Positions 19,391 through 27,606 of a DNA stretch of 64,000 nucleotides are shown here, piece after piece. The DNA lies in NCBI RefSeq assembly GCF_004000605.1, contig NZ_CP018911.1, positions 2,895,001 to 2,959,000 on the forward strand. Reading direction: 5' to 3'. This stretch comes from Glycocaulis alkaliphilus (GTDB lineage: Bacteria > Pseudomonadota > Alphaproteobacteria > Caulobacterales > Maricaulaceae). The position numbers and the translations under genes were made by a program. Each line of letters opens with the position of its first letter. Positions within the stretch are counted from its first letter, which is position 1. Under the pieces are notes generated by a model, which was not told where the DNA came from, did no database searches, and saw only the letters and a list, made by a program, of their open reading frames with translations.

Positions 19391-20100
19391 GCGCGCGCCA
19401 GATCCGCAACATTGTTATCCTGACCGGGGCGGGTATCAGCGCCGAATCCGGTCTCGGCACGTTTCGCGACAGAGGCGGCATCTGGGAAAAGTTTGACTGG
19501 CAGAAGCTGGCAACGCCGGAAGCCTTCACCGCTGACCCTGAGAGCGTCCACGCCTTCTACAATGCGCGCCGGGAAAACCTCCTCGCCGCCCAGCCAAACG
19601 ATGCCCACCGGGCGCTGGCCGCGCTGGAGCTGCTCTGGCAGGCAGAAGAGCGCGGGCAATTCCTGCTCGTCACCCAGAATATTGATGATTTGCATGCGCG
19701 CGGCGGCTCGAACGAAGTGCTGCACATGCATGGCGAGCTTCTCAAAAGCCGCTGCAACCATTGCGGCCATCTGTTTGAGCATGAGCACGCCATTACGCCC
19801 AATACGCCCTGCCCGGCCTGTGGACGGTCCGGCGGTCTGCGCCCGCATGTCGTCTGGTTCGGGGAAATGCCGCTGGGGCTCGATACGATCTATGAGGCGC
19901 TTGGGGCGTGTGATCTTTTTGTGGCCATCGGCACGTCCGGCACGGTCTATCCGGCCGCCGGCTTTGTGACCGAAGCCAAAGCCGCCGGCGCCTGGACGGT
20001 GGAGCTGTCGCTGCAGCCGGGGGAGGTCAGCACGCTCTTTGACGAGCGCCATTACGGCCCGGCGACGAAGCTCGTGCCGGAGTGGGCGGAGAGGGTTTAG
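19387..20100 (+). CDS. cobB: Class III sirtuin, NAD-dependent protein deacylase (CobB-like)
   Basis: 237-aa sirtuin that removes acyl groups from lysine using NAD+. Visible: GAGISAESGLGTFR (NAD/Rossmann), TQNIDDLHARGG, catalytic His115 in MHGEL, and a zinc site (C-N-H-C and C-P-A-C). FYNARR places Tyr58 and Arg61 in the Y-x-x-R arrangement that in SIRT5 and E. coli CobB binds succinyl or malonyl carboxylates, so desuccinylase/demalonylase activity is likely besides deacetylation. It overlaps the GNAT gene by 4 bp. It lies just beyond the sucAB-lpd block whose product succinyl-CoA is the source of lysine succinylation. Confidence 0.93.
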   Translation: MSARQIRNIVILTGAGISAESGLGTFRDRGGIWEKFDWQKLATPEAFTADPESVHAFYNARRENLLAAQPNDAHRALAALELLWQAEERGQFLLVTQNIDDLHARGGSNEVLHMHGELLKSRCNHCGHLFEHEHAITPNTPCPACGRSGGLRPHVVWFGEMPLGLDTIYEALGACDLFVAIGTSGTVYPAAGFVTEAKAAGAWTVELSLQPGEVSTLFDERHYGPATKLVPEWAERV

Positions 20101-20179
20101 CCGCCCCAACGCCGTCATTCCAGAAAGCCCGTCGGAGGTTGATCAGGACCAAAGCGGTGAAGTCGCGGGAAAACAATCT

Positions 20180-20208
20180 GGGTCTCCCGTCGGGGCGGGA
20201 GACCCCGG
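20180..20208. repeat. 29-bp REP-like palindrome, copy 1
   Basis: GGGTCTCCCG at 20180-20189 pairs with CGGGAGACCC at 20196-20205 around a short GC loop. In reverse complement it matches copy 2 at 20259-20287 at 27 of 29 positions. Both differences fall at paired stem positions. Confidence 0.7.
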
Positions 20209-20258
20209 TGGAGAGGCCATCAATCAATCTTGCAGGACTTATTGAAAAGCCAACGTTC

Positions 20259-20287
20259 CCGGGGTCCCCCGCCCCGACGGGGGACCC
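20259..20287. repeat. 29-bp REP-like palindrome, copy 2 (inverted)
   Basis: Inverted copy of 20180-20208. The stem pair T-A of copy 1 is C-G here (GGTCCCCCG against CGGGGGACC), a compensatory change that keeps the hairpin. Fifty bases separate the copies. Confidence 0.7.
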
Positions 20288-20307
20288 ATGCCTGAGAGCG
20301 ATGAAAG

Positions 20308-20409
20308 CCCTCGTCCTTCGAGACGGCCTTCGGCCTCCTCAGGATGAGGGCTAATGGTGATTTTCCCTCATCCTTTCGGACGCCGTGGCGCTCGAAGGAC
20401 GAGGGAAAA
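20308..20409. repeat. Pair of long dyads flanked by CCCTC[AG]TCC / GGA[CT]GAGGG
   Basis: Unit 1 (20308-20350) runs from CCCTCGTCCTTCGAGACGGC to CTCAGGATGAGGG. Unit 2 (20361-20409) runs from TTTTCCCTCATCC to GGACGAGGGAAAA. Each forms an imperfect hairpin, and both carry the TCGAAGGACGAGG-type end. This resembles dispersed intergenic palindromes common in alphaproteobacterial chromosomes. They lie between two converging genes, where they may also act as transcription terminators. Confidence 0.6.
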
Positions 20410-20411
20410 GC

Positions 20412-20819
20412 CTAGTCCACACTGTCCTCAATGGCATGCATGTCATCATCCGACAGGCCGAAATGATGGCCGATCTCGTGGACGAGCACATGGGCGATGA
20501 GATCGTCCAGAGCGACGTCCCCGCGCTCGCACCATTCCAGCAGAATGGGCAGGCGGTAGAGGAAGACATGGTCGGGCATGCCCGGATCCATGACCGATTT
20601 CTCCGTCAGATCGACACCGTGATAGAGCCCGGTCAGCTCATACGGGTTCTCCATCTCCAGCGCTTTGAGCGTTTCCTCGTCGGCAAAATCGGCAATCTGG
20701 ATCACCACATTGCCGCAGAGCTGGCGAAACGCGTCCGGCAGGGCGGCAAACGCCGCCTCGGCCATGTCGAGAAAGTCGGCTTCGGACGGGGCCGGCTGGT
20801 CTTTGAAAATCGATGTCAT
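20412..20819 (-). CDS. Zincin_1-type metallopeptidase family protein
   Basis: 135-aa small minigluzincin-like protein. The zinc motif is VHEIGHHFGLSD (H114, E115, H118), with a conserved downstream Asp. Upstream, the AFAALPDAFRQ and VVIQIADFADEETL stretches are typical of the family once called DUF1025 (PF06262). It is cytoplasmic, with no signal peptide. The biological substrate is unknown. The start at 20819 faces the LexA-boxed mmcB gene across about 88 bp. Confidence 0.85.
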   Translation of the reverse strand: MTSIFKDQPAPSEADFLDMAEAAFAALPDAFRQLCGNVVIQIADFADEETLKALEMENPYELTGLYHGVDLTEKSVMDPGMPDHVFLYRLPILLEWCERGDVALDDLIAHVLVHEIGHHFGLSDDDMHAIEDSVD

Positions 20820-20881
20820 ATCTCTTCCTAGCCCGGCAGCGCGCGCCAGCCTAGATGCAGGATGAGCCGGACTTGCAAACG

Positions 20882-20896
20882 GAACAAAGTTTGAAC
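20882..20896. promoter_or_regulatory. LexA (SOS) box in front of mmcB
   Basis: GAAC-N7-GAAC (20882-20885 and 20893-20896, spacer AAAGTTT), the reverse complement of the alphaproteobacterial LexA site GTTC-N7-GTTC. It ends 11 bp before the ATG of the MmcB-like gene, so repressor binding would block initiation. The divergent metallopeptidase gene starts 62 bp away on the other side. Confidence 0.85.
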
Positions 20897-20907
20897 ATTA
20901 TTGCCCC

Positions 20908-21369
20908 ATGAAGCCAGACCTCGCCTCCATCGCCTCCCTTACCAATCCGGCCATTGACGATGCGCAGGGCCTGATGCGCGGCGCGGCGCGCGTACTGGCG
21001 AGCTTTGGCCTGGCCGCGATACCGGAATTTTCCCTGCCCTGCGGGCGCCGGGCAGACCTGATGGCGCTGGGGCCGAAGGGCGAGCTGGTCATTGTCGAGG
21101 TGAAATCCGGCGCGGCAGATTTCCGCGCTGACGGCAAATGGCCGGAATATTTCGACTGGTGCGACCGCTATTTCTTCGCCGTGTCGGAACGCTTCCCGCG
21201 TGCCCTGCTGCCCGAGCATACCGGCCTTATCATCGCGGACGGGTTTGGCGGCGCGATCGTGCGTGAAAGCCCGGTCAACCCGCTGGCCCCCGCCCGGCGC
21301 AAATCCATCACCCTGCGCTTTGCCCGCACGGCAGCCGAACGCGCCTTACGGCTCGACCGTCTGCCCTGA
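20908..21369 (+). CDS. mmcB: MmcB-family DNA repair protein
   Basis: 153-aa putative PD-(D/E)xK nuclease-like protein. The central block GRRADLMALGPKGELVIVEVKSG has an Asp followed by an E-x-K, which fits the fold's catalytic arrangement. Further conserved residues are in WPEYFDWCDRYFFAVSERFP. In Caulobacter, MmcB is an SOS-induced protein needed for resistance to mitomycin C. The perfect LexA box at 20882-20896 agrees with that regulation. Monocistronic, no signal peptide. Confidence 0.9.
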   Translation: MKPDLASIASLTNPAIDDAQGLMRGAARVLASFGLAAIPEFSLPCGRRADLMALGPKGELVIVEVKSGAADFRADGKWPEYFDWCDRYFFAVSERFPRALLPEHTGLIIADGFGGAIVRESPVNPLAPARRKSITLRFARTAAERALRLDRLP

Positions 21370-21450
21370 GATTTGCAGATTCAGGTTGTAGCCCCGCCAA
21401 TACCCGACAATACTCGCCCTCAAGGGGAAGCTTGCTTGAGGGGGTAGGCA

Positions 21451-23553
21451 ATGATAGTGAGGCGGACGCTCGCCTTTTGCGGGCTGGGTTTTGGCGTGAT
21501 GATGGCGCTTGTCTACGCGGCCACTCACTATCCTGATCATCTCGCCGCAGAACGGCCCGGCCTTCCCCCCTCCGCTGACCTGCCCGCACCGCCCGCGCTG
21601 GAACTGGCCCCGGCTTCGTCGTCCGACAGGACGATGGAATTCGGACCGGCGCCCGTTTTTGTGCAGGCCGTGGCCATGCCGGACCCGGCCACGGCCACCG
21701 TGGAGCCCACGGGCGGGGCACGCCTTCTGCTAGCCGACTTCCAGCACGATGCGCGATACACGGAGGCCGGGCTATACACACGCTACGTGATCGAGGCGGT
21801 TACCGGGGCCGGGCTTTCGGCGATCTCGCGCTTCCAGATCAGTCTCGACCCCCGCTACCAGTCCATCCTCATCCATGAGGCGGCCATTATCCGTGACGGC
21901 GAACGCGAGAGCCGTGAGGGGCGGATTGCTGCCGAGTTCCTGCGCCGCGAGCCGGAACTGGATTTTGGTATCATTACCGGCATGGAAGTCGCCGTCCTGC
22001 GTATCGAAGATGTCCGGCAGGGTGATATTCTGGACCTCGCCTACTCGGTAACAGGCGCAAATCCGCTACTCGCCCCGCACGAAACCCGCACCTTTCCGCT
22101 GGCTTCCCTGACCGATGTCGAGCAGCTGTCGATCCGCTCCAGCTGGCCGCGCAATGCGTCTCACCGCATTATCGGGCCTACGGGCGCGGACGTGACGGCC
22201 GAGAACCGCTTCGGGCGGACCATCTACACGTTCGGCCCCGCCCGTACCGAGGCGGTCCAGCTGGAAGATGGCGCCCCGGCAGATCATCCACAGCTCCCGG
22301 TCCTGATGGTCTCCTCCTGGCCGGACTGGGCCAGCGTGGCCAGCTGGGGGCAGGCATTCTACCGGCGCCCGGCCCAGCCCGATGCAGAGATTGCGGCGCT
22401 GGCAGCGCAATTTCGCGAGGCCCATGGCGCGCCGGCCCGTCAGCTGACGGCCGCCCTTGAATTCGTGCAGGATGAGATCCGCTATCAGGCGGTGCTGCTG
22501 GGCGACGGCACGTATGTCCCTGCCTCCACCAGCGAAACCTTGCGTACCCGCACGGGCGACTGCAAGGCCAAGACCCTGCTTTTGCTGTCCCTGCTCGATG
22601 CCCTGGAGATCGAGGCCTACCCGGTGCTGGCCAACGCCGCGGCGGGGCGTGGCCTCGGCGGCTATCCGCCAAGCCCTCAGCTCTTTGACCATGTCTTCGT
22701 CCAGGCCCGGCTTGATGGCCATGTATTCTGGCTGGAACCGGCCATGGCGGGTCAGCGCGGCTCACTTTTCAACCGCAGCCAGCCTGATTACGGGCAAGTC
22801 CTGGTGCTGGATGGCGCCGCCACAGGGCTGACCAGCATGTCCCCTGAGCAAAGGCCGCTCGCCTCGACAGTGTATCTGGAGAGCTTTGAGCTGCTGGACC
22901 AGGACGTTACCGAGCCTCTGGTCTGGTCGCTGGAGATCACCCATCGCGGCATAGCCGCCGATGAGTGGCGCGCCCTGATCCAGCAGACGGGCATCAGCCA
23001 GATCGAACAGGCGTTTACCAACTTCTATGAAAGCTACCGGCAGTCTGCGGAACTGGTCAGCCCCCTGCAGCTTGATGACAATGAAGAAGCCAATACGCTG
23101 GTGATCAGCGCCAGCTGGCGGGTCGCGCCGCTGATAGGTCCCGCCGACACCACGGGACGGCGGGAAATCCGCCTGCGCCCACATAGCCTCGGCGATATGC
23201 TGGCAAGCACAGATCCGGAGCGGAATTCTCCGGTGGTAGCGGCCTACCCCTATCACCGCCGTCATATCATTGAAGGCGGAATTGATGGACCCGGCGGCAA
23301 TTTCTGGGATCTGGAGAATACGAGCGTAACGCTCGCTAACGAGGCTTTTGAGTTCAGCTACCAGACAAGCTACGAAAACGGGCTATTGACCCTGATCTAC
23401 GATCAGGTCGCGCTCACGCCTTCAGTCATGATCGACCAGTCCATGGCGGACGACCATCGCAGCATGCGGCAGCATTTGCGGCCTTACATCCTCTGGCTGA
23501 ACCTGCCGGTTCTGGACGCGCAGGAGGCCGAAGCGGCAGCCAGCAAATCCTAG
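21451..23553 (+). CDS. Exported DUF3857 / transglutaminase-like protein
   Basis: 700 aa. An N-terminal membrane anchor or signal (residues about 5-24) is followed by a Pro/Ala linker, a DUF3857 beta domain (about 90-270) and a papain-like transglutaminase domain. Catalytic Cys371 is in TGDCKAKTLLLL and His414 in FDHVFVQARLDG. The third position, usually Asp in a W-x-D-P-T motif, is Glu429 here (FWLEPA). The C-terminal third is beta-rich (DUF2569-like or unassigned). Members are cell-envelope proteins of unclear substrate. It ends with a 4-bp convergent overlap with regA. Confidence 0.85.
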   Translation: MIVRRTLAFCGLGFGVMMALVYAATHYPDHLAAERPGLPPSADLPAPPALELAPASSSDRTMEFGPAPVFVQAVAMPDPATATVEPTGGARLLLADFQHDARYTEAGLYTRYVIEAVTGAGLSAISRFQISLDPRYQSILIHEAAIIRDGERESREGRIAAEFLRREPELDFGIITGMEVAVLRIEDVRQGDILDLAYSVTGANPLLAPHETRTFPLASLTDVEQLSIRSSWPRNASHRIIGPTGADVTAENRFGRTIYTFGPARTEAVQLEDGAPADHPQLPVLMVSSWPDWASVASWGQAFYRRPAQPDAEIAALAAQFREAHGAPARQLTAALEFVQDEIRYQAVLLGDGTYVPASTSETLRTRTGDCKAKTLLLLSLLDALEIEAYPVLANAAAGRGLGGYPPSPQLFDHVFVQARLDGHVFWLEPAMAGQRGSLFNRSQPDYGQVLVLDGAATGLTSMSPEQRPLASTVYLESFELLDQDVTEPLVWSLEITHRGIAADEWRALIQQTGISQIEQAFTNFYESYRQSAELVSPLQLDDNEEANTLVISASWRVAPLIGPADTTGRREIRLRPHSLGDMLASTDPERNSPVVAAYPYHRRHIIEGGIDGPGGNFWDLENTSVTLANEAFEFSYQTSYENGLLTLIYDQVALTPSVMIDQSMADDHRSMRQHLRPYILWLNLPVLDAQEAEAAASKS

Positions 23554-24098
23554 CGCGGCGCGCGCTTGGCGAGGATGCGCTGCAGCGTGCGCCGGTGCAT
23601 GTTCAGCCGGCGGGCCGTTTCCGACACATTGTGATCGCACAGCTCGAACACGCGCTGGATATGCTCCCAGCGGACCCGGTCCGCGCTCATCGGGTTCTCC
23701 GGCGGCTCCGGCTTGGTGCCAGGTGCTGCCAGCAGGGCTTTGACCACATCATCGGCGTCAGCCGGCTTGGAGAGATAGTCGATCGCGCCCGATTTCACCG
23801 CGGCCACAGCCGTTGCGATATTGCCATAGCCGGTCAGCATGACCGCGCGGCAGTCCGGGCGGTGCCGGTGCAGGGCGCGCACCACGTCCAGCCCGTCGCC
23901 ATCCTCCAGCCGCAGATCCACCACCGCAAAGGCGGGCGGGTTATCGCGCGCCACGTCCAGCGCCTCGGCCACGCTGCCTACCGCCGTCACCTCGAATCCG
24001 CGCTGGCTCATCGCCCGGTCGAGCCGGTTACGGAAAGGCGCGTCATCATCCAGGATGAGAAGCGTACGGTCAGCGGGCAGGTCCAGCAATTCTGTCAT
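23550..24098 (-). CDS. regA: Redox response regulator RegA/ActR/PrrA
   Basis: 182 aa. The N-terminal receiver domain has acidic pocket residues in ILDDDAP, phospho-acceptor Asp61 (VVDLRLEDGDGLDV), and the conserved Thr and Lys (MLTGYGNIATA, LSKPADADD). A Pro-rich linker leads to a Fis-type helix-turn-helix at the end (NVSETARRLNMHRRTLQRILAKR), nearly invariant in RegA orthologues. It activates or represses respiration, carbon and nitrogen genes in response to quinone/redox state. It follows its kinase gene regB on the same strand after 103 bp. Confidence 0.95.
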   Translation of the reverse strand: MTELLDLPADRTLLILDDDAPFRNRLDRAMSQRGFEVTAVGSVAEALDVARDNPPAFAVVDLRLEDGDGLDVVRALHRHRPDCRAVMLTGYGNIATAVAAVKSGAIDYLSKPADADDVVKALLAAPGTKPEPPENPMSADRVRWEHIQRVFELCDHNVSETARRLNMHRRTLQRILAKRAPR

Positions 24099-24201
24099 GG
24101 CGAGGCCCGGTTCCTTTCAGGTTCAGGCGGGTCAGCAACAATCTGTCCCCTGATCTAGGACAGGCAGGCGGCCAGGGAAAGAGCTGTGCCGCTTTGGCCG
24201 G

Positions 24202-25515
24202 TCAGGCCGGCAGCTCCAGCCCCTTGCGCGGAAGGGTCATGACCACGTGTGCGCCGCTGCGCCCGGCCCGGTTTTCAAACCGGACAACACCGCCCAGCCG
24301 CTCGATCAGCGTGGTGGCAATGAACACGCCCAGCCCCAGCCCGCCAGGCCCCGGCTCGTGGCGGCGCGTGGTGATATACGGCTCGCCCAGCTTGGAGAGA
24401 ATGTCAGCGGGAAAGCCCGGCCCGTCATCGCTCACCGTGATGGTAAAGCGGTCCGCGCTCCAGCTTGCAGTCAGATGCACCTCGGCACGGGCGAAATCGA
24501 CAGCGTTCTCGACAAAATTGCCCAGCGCATAGATGAGCTCAGGCCTGCGGCGCACAAGCGGCGCACCATCTTCGCCCTCCATATCAATCAGAATCGCCGC
24601 GCCGAGCCCCTTCAGTGGCGCTGAAGCCTCCTCCAGCACATCGCCCAGCGCCATGCGGTCATGCATCTGGTCGGTATCGCTGGGGGTCTGGGACAGGCGC
24701 CTGAGAATATCGCGGCAGCGCTCTGCCTGCGACACCAGAAGGGCGGCGTCCTCCTGCAACTCCGGGTCTTTCAGCGCGCGGGCCATCTCTTTGGCCGTCA
24801 ACTGGATGGTGGCGAGCGGCGTGCCCAGCTCGTGGGCCGCTGCCGCCGACAGGGCGCCAAGGGCCGACAGGCGCTGTTCGCGTGCCAGCACGCTCTGTGT
24901 CGCCGCCAGCGCCGCGCCCATGCGCCTTGCCTCGCTTCCGACCCGCCAGGCATAAACCGCCGTGAAGGCGATGGTGATGACCAGCGCCAGCCACAGGCCC
25001 GCCTGATAAAGCGGCGGCAGGCTTATCTCCCCGGCCCAGTCGCTCCAGGGCAGGACCATGTGCCAGACACTCATCGCCAGCGATCCGGCAATGGTCAGCG
25101 CGGCCAGCGTCATCCACCAGCGCACCGGCAGGGCCGCCACGCCGATCAGCACGGGCGCTGCCACCACAAAGGCAAACGGGTTGGATGTGCCCCCGGTCAG
25201 TGCCACCAGCACAATCACCTGCATCACGTCAAAGGCGAGCTGGGCAAAGCTCTCGCGCTCGGTGGCAAAGCGCTGGACCGGCTGGGTCCACGCGATCACA
25301 AGGTTGAGAGCGGCGCTGGCACCGATCGCGGCCAGGCACAAGGCCAGCGGCAGGTCGAAGCCGAGGATGAAATGCACGCCGAAAACGGTGATGGTCTGGC
25401 CTGTAACCGCCAGCCATCTCAATACGATAAGGGTGCGCAGCCTGACCCGCCCGAAGAGCGGGGTCAGGGAGGGATCGGCACTGCTTTCGTCGGCATCAGT
25501 GTGAAAAAGGGCCAA
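24202..25515 (-). CDS. regB: Redox sensor histidine kinase RegB/ActS/PrrB
   Basis: 437-aa membrane kinase with six N-terminal helices (about residues 27-190). The conserved ubiquinone-sensing motif GGTSNPF lies in the membrane part. The H-box AAAHELGTPLA has His228. The redox-active Cys equivalent is in ERCRDIL, and the N and G boxes are at the C-terminus (LIYALGNFVENAVDFA, DDGPGFP, GGLGLGVFIA). Phosphorylates RegA. It is divergent from senC, the classical regB-senC-regA neighbourhood, with a 103-bp shared regulatory region between the two starts. Confidence 0.95.
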   Translation of the reverse strand: MALFHTDADESSADPSLTPLFGRVRLRTLIVLRWLAVTGQTITVFGVHFILGFDLPLALCLAAIGASAALNLVIAWTQPVQRFATERESFAQLAFDVMQVIVLVALTGGTSNPFAFVVAAPVLIGVAALPVRWWMTLAALTIAGSLAMSVWHMVLPWSDWAGEISLPPLYQAGLWLALVITIAFTAVYAWRVGSEARRMGAALAATQSVLAREQRLSALGALSAAAAHELGTPLATIQLTAKEMARALKDPELQEDAALLVSQAERCRDILRRLSQTPSDTDQMHDRMALGDVLEEASAPLKGLGAAILIDMEGEDGAPLVRRRPELIYALGNFVENAVDFARAEVHLTASWSADRFTITVSDDGPGFPADILSKLGEPYITTRRHEPGPGGLGLGVFIATTLIERLGGVVRFENRAGRSGAHVVMTLPRKGLELPA

Positions 25516-25618
25516 ATCTGGTCTCCAAGCTTGTGCTGCGACGCAGCGTAGCGCCTCGACAGGACGGTGTTTTGCGCCCTATCTATTCGGTCAGAAGCAT
25601 ACCGAGGAGCGGGCATCC

Positions 25619-26263
25619 GTGAACTGGTCAAACCGTCCTGCCTGGCTTTTTCCCGTCATCGCCAGCGCCGTCTGTGTAGTTATTGCTGTTGCCGCCCTTG
25701 TCTATGCCAGCGGACAGCGCCCGAACGCCGCCCCCGGCGTGCGTGAAAGCGGACAGGCCCTGATTGGCGGCGATTTCGAACTGGTGGCCCATACCGGCGA
25801 AACGGTGACGAACGCCGATTTCGAGGGCCGGCCCATGCTGATCTATTTCGGCTTCACCTATTGCCCCGATGTGTGCCCGATGTCGCTGCAGCTGATGGCG
25901 CAGGCGCTCGAAGAGCTGGACGAGGCGCAACGCGCCCAGTTCCAGCCTCTCCTCATCAGCCTTGATCCTGAGCGCGACACGCCCGAGGCGCTGGCACAAT
26001 ATGTCGAGACGCCGGTCTTCCCCGAAGGCCTGATCGGCCTGACCGGCTCGGCAGAGCAGATCCAGACAGCCGCGCGCGCCTACCGCGTCTACTATGCCCG
26101 CTCCGATGCGGATGCATCCATGGCCGAATATCTGATCGACCATTCCTCGCTTATCTATCTGATGGACCGGCAGGGCCGTTTTGTGGAGGTTTTCCCCCAC
26201 GCCACCGCGCCCGAGCGCATTGCGCAATCCCTGCAACGATTTTTACAGGAAGAAGGCGCATGA
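25619..26263 (+). CDS. senC: SCO1/SenC/PrrC copper chaperone
   Basis: 214-aa thioredoxin-fold protein anchored by one N-terminal helix (FPVIASAVCVVIAVAALVYA). The copper motif CPDVC (Cys82, Cys86) and the third ligand His175 (IDHSSLIYLMD) are present. SCO proteins deliver copper to the CuA site of cytochrome c oxidase, and in this cluster they affect RegB signalling. It starts at GTG. It is divergent from regB, so a shared regulatory region is likely. Confidence 0.93.
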   Translation: MNWSNRPAWLFPVIASAVCVVIAVAALVYASGQRPNAAPGVRESGQALIGGDFELVAHTGETVTNADFEGRPMLIYFGFTYCPDVCPMSLQLMAQALEELDEAQRAQFQPLLISLDPERDTPEALAQYVETPVFPEGLIGLTGSAEQIQTAARAYRVYYARSDADASMAEYLIDHSSLIYLMDRQGRFVEVFPHATAPERIAQSLQRFLQEEGA

Positions 26264-26321
26264 TCGCCGTCGTGAAATACTGCGGGCATTAAGGCCTGCT
26301 AGGCCGGAGGCCTGATTTTCA

Positions 26322-27599
26322 ATGCTTTACACCTTCATGGAAATGACCCGCGCTGCCATGCTGCCCTGGCGCACTGCGGCCAATGTGGCCCGCTCCTCGC
26401 TGCGTTCGCCGCTAAACCCGATGGGCGACACGCTGGCCGGGCGCACCGCTGCTGCTGCCGCGGACGTGTTTGAAAGCCTGACGCGCTATTACGGCAAGCC
26501 GGAATGGGGCATTGAGCAAACCGAAGTCAACGGCGCGCCGGTTGGCATCGAGGTGGAAACCGTCTGGCGCAAGCCGTTCTGCAATCTGGTGCATTTTGCC
26601 CGCGACCGGGCCGCGCTCGCCGCCGCGCGCAAGGTCAAAGAGTCCGCGCTCAACGATCCCAGGCTTCTGCTGGTCGCGCCCATGTCCGGCCATTACGCCA
26701 CCCTGCTGCGCGGTACGGTAGAGGCCTTCCTGCCGACCCATGAAGTCTACATCACCGACTGGGCCGATGCGCGCATGGTACCGATGATGGAAGGCCGGTT
26801 CGGGCTGGGCGACTACGCCGACTATGTCCGCGAGATGATTACCGTGATCGGCCCCGGTGCTCACGTGGCGGCCGTCTGCCAGCCCGGCCCGCCCGTACTG
26901 GCGGCCCTGTCACTGATGGCGCAGGACAAGGATCCGGCGCGTCCCGCCACGATGACCTTCATGGGCTCACCCATTGATGCGCGCAAAAGCCCCACCGTGC
27001 CCAACAAGCTGGCTGAAGAACGCCCGTTTGAATGGTTCCGTGACAATCTGATCCACACCGTGCCGACCGTGTATCCGGGCGCGCTGCGCCGGGTCTATCC
27101 GGGCTTTTTGCAGCTTACCGGCTTCATCAACATGAACTATGAGCGCCATGTCGACGCCCATTACGACTATTTCGCCAATCTGGTGAAAGGCGATGGCGAC
27201 AGCACCGACAAGCACCGCCAGTTCTATGATGAATATCTCTCGGTCATGGACCTGACCGAGGAATTCTACCTCGAAACCATCGCCGACGTGTTCCAGGCCC
27301 ACGCCTTGCCGCAAGGCAATTTCGAGGTGAAGGGCCGGCGGGTCGACCCGTCAGCCATAACCGACATCGCGCTTCTCACCGTCGAGGGTGAGAATGACGA
27401 TATTTCCGGTATCGGCCAGACGCAGGCGGCTCACACACTCTGTTCGGGCCTGCCCAAAACCCTGCGCGAGGACTATATCCAGCCCGATGTCGGCCATTAC
27501 GGCGTGTTCAACGGGCGGCGCTTCCGCGAGGAGATCGTCCCGCGCATGAACGCCTTCATGGAGCGCCACGCCCGCCGGGGCAAAGCCAAGGCGTCCTGA
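26322..27599 (+). CDS. phaZ: Intracellular polyhydroxybutyrate depolymerase
   Basis: 425-aa alpha/beta hydrolase of the PhaZ (PHB depolymerase, intracellular) family, which mobilises stored polyhydroxyalkanoate granules. The nucleophile is Cys186 in AAVCQPGPPVLAAL, the Cys variant of the lipase box used by PhaZa1. Also visible are MTFMGSPIDARKSPTVPNKLA, the GEND acid region (LLTVEGENDDISG) and the late His (PDVGHYGVFNG). Full length with the conserved YTFMEMTRAAMLPWRTAA start. It follows senC by 58 bp, but a functional link to it is not evident. Confidence 0.95.
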   Translation: MLYTFMEMTRAAMLPWRTAANVARSSLRSPLNPMGDTLAGRTAAAAADVFESLTRYYGKPEWGIEQTEVNGAPVGIEVETVWRKPFCNLVHFARDRAALAAARKVKESALNDPRLLLVAPMSGHYATLLRGTVEAFLPTHEVYITDWADARMVPMMEGRFGLGDYADYVREMITVIGPGAHVAAVCQPGPPVLAALSLMAQDKDPARPATMTFMGSPIDARKSPTVPNKLAEERPFEWFRDNLIHTVPTVYPGALRRVYPGFLQLTGFINMNYERHVDAHYDYFANLVKGDGDSTDKHRQFYDEYLSVMDLTEEFYLETIADVFQAHALPQGNFEVKGRRVDPSAITDIALLTVEGENDDISGIGQTQAAHTLCSGLPKTLREDYIQPDVGHYGVFNGRRFREEIVPRMNAFMERHARRGKAKAS

Positions 27600-27606
27600 C
27601 GCCGCC

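Larger units (their letters stand above)
20101..20411. other. 311-bp gene-free, repeat-rich spacer
   Basis: Between the convergent ends of the sirtuin gene and the Zincin_1 metallopeptidase gene. It holds two inverted copies of a 29-bp palindrome (20180-20208, 20259-20287) and two longer dyads at 20308-20350 and 20361-20409. No open frame with coding character is seen. Confidence 0.6.
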
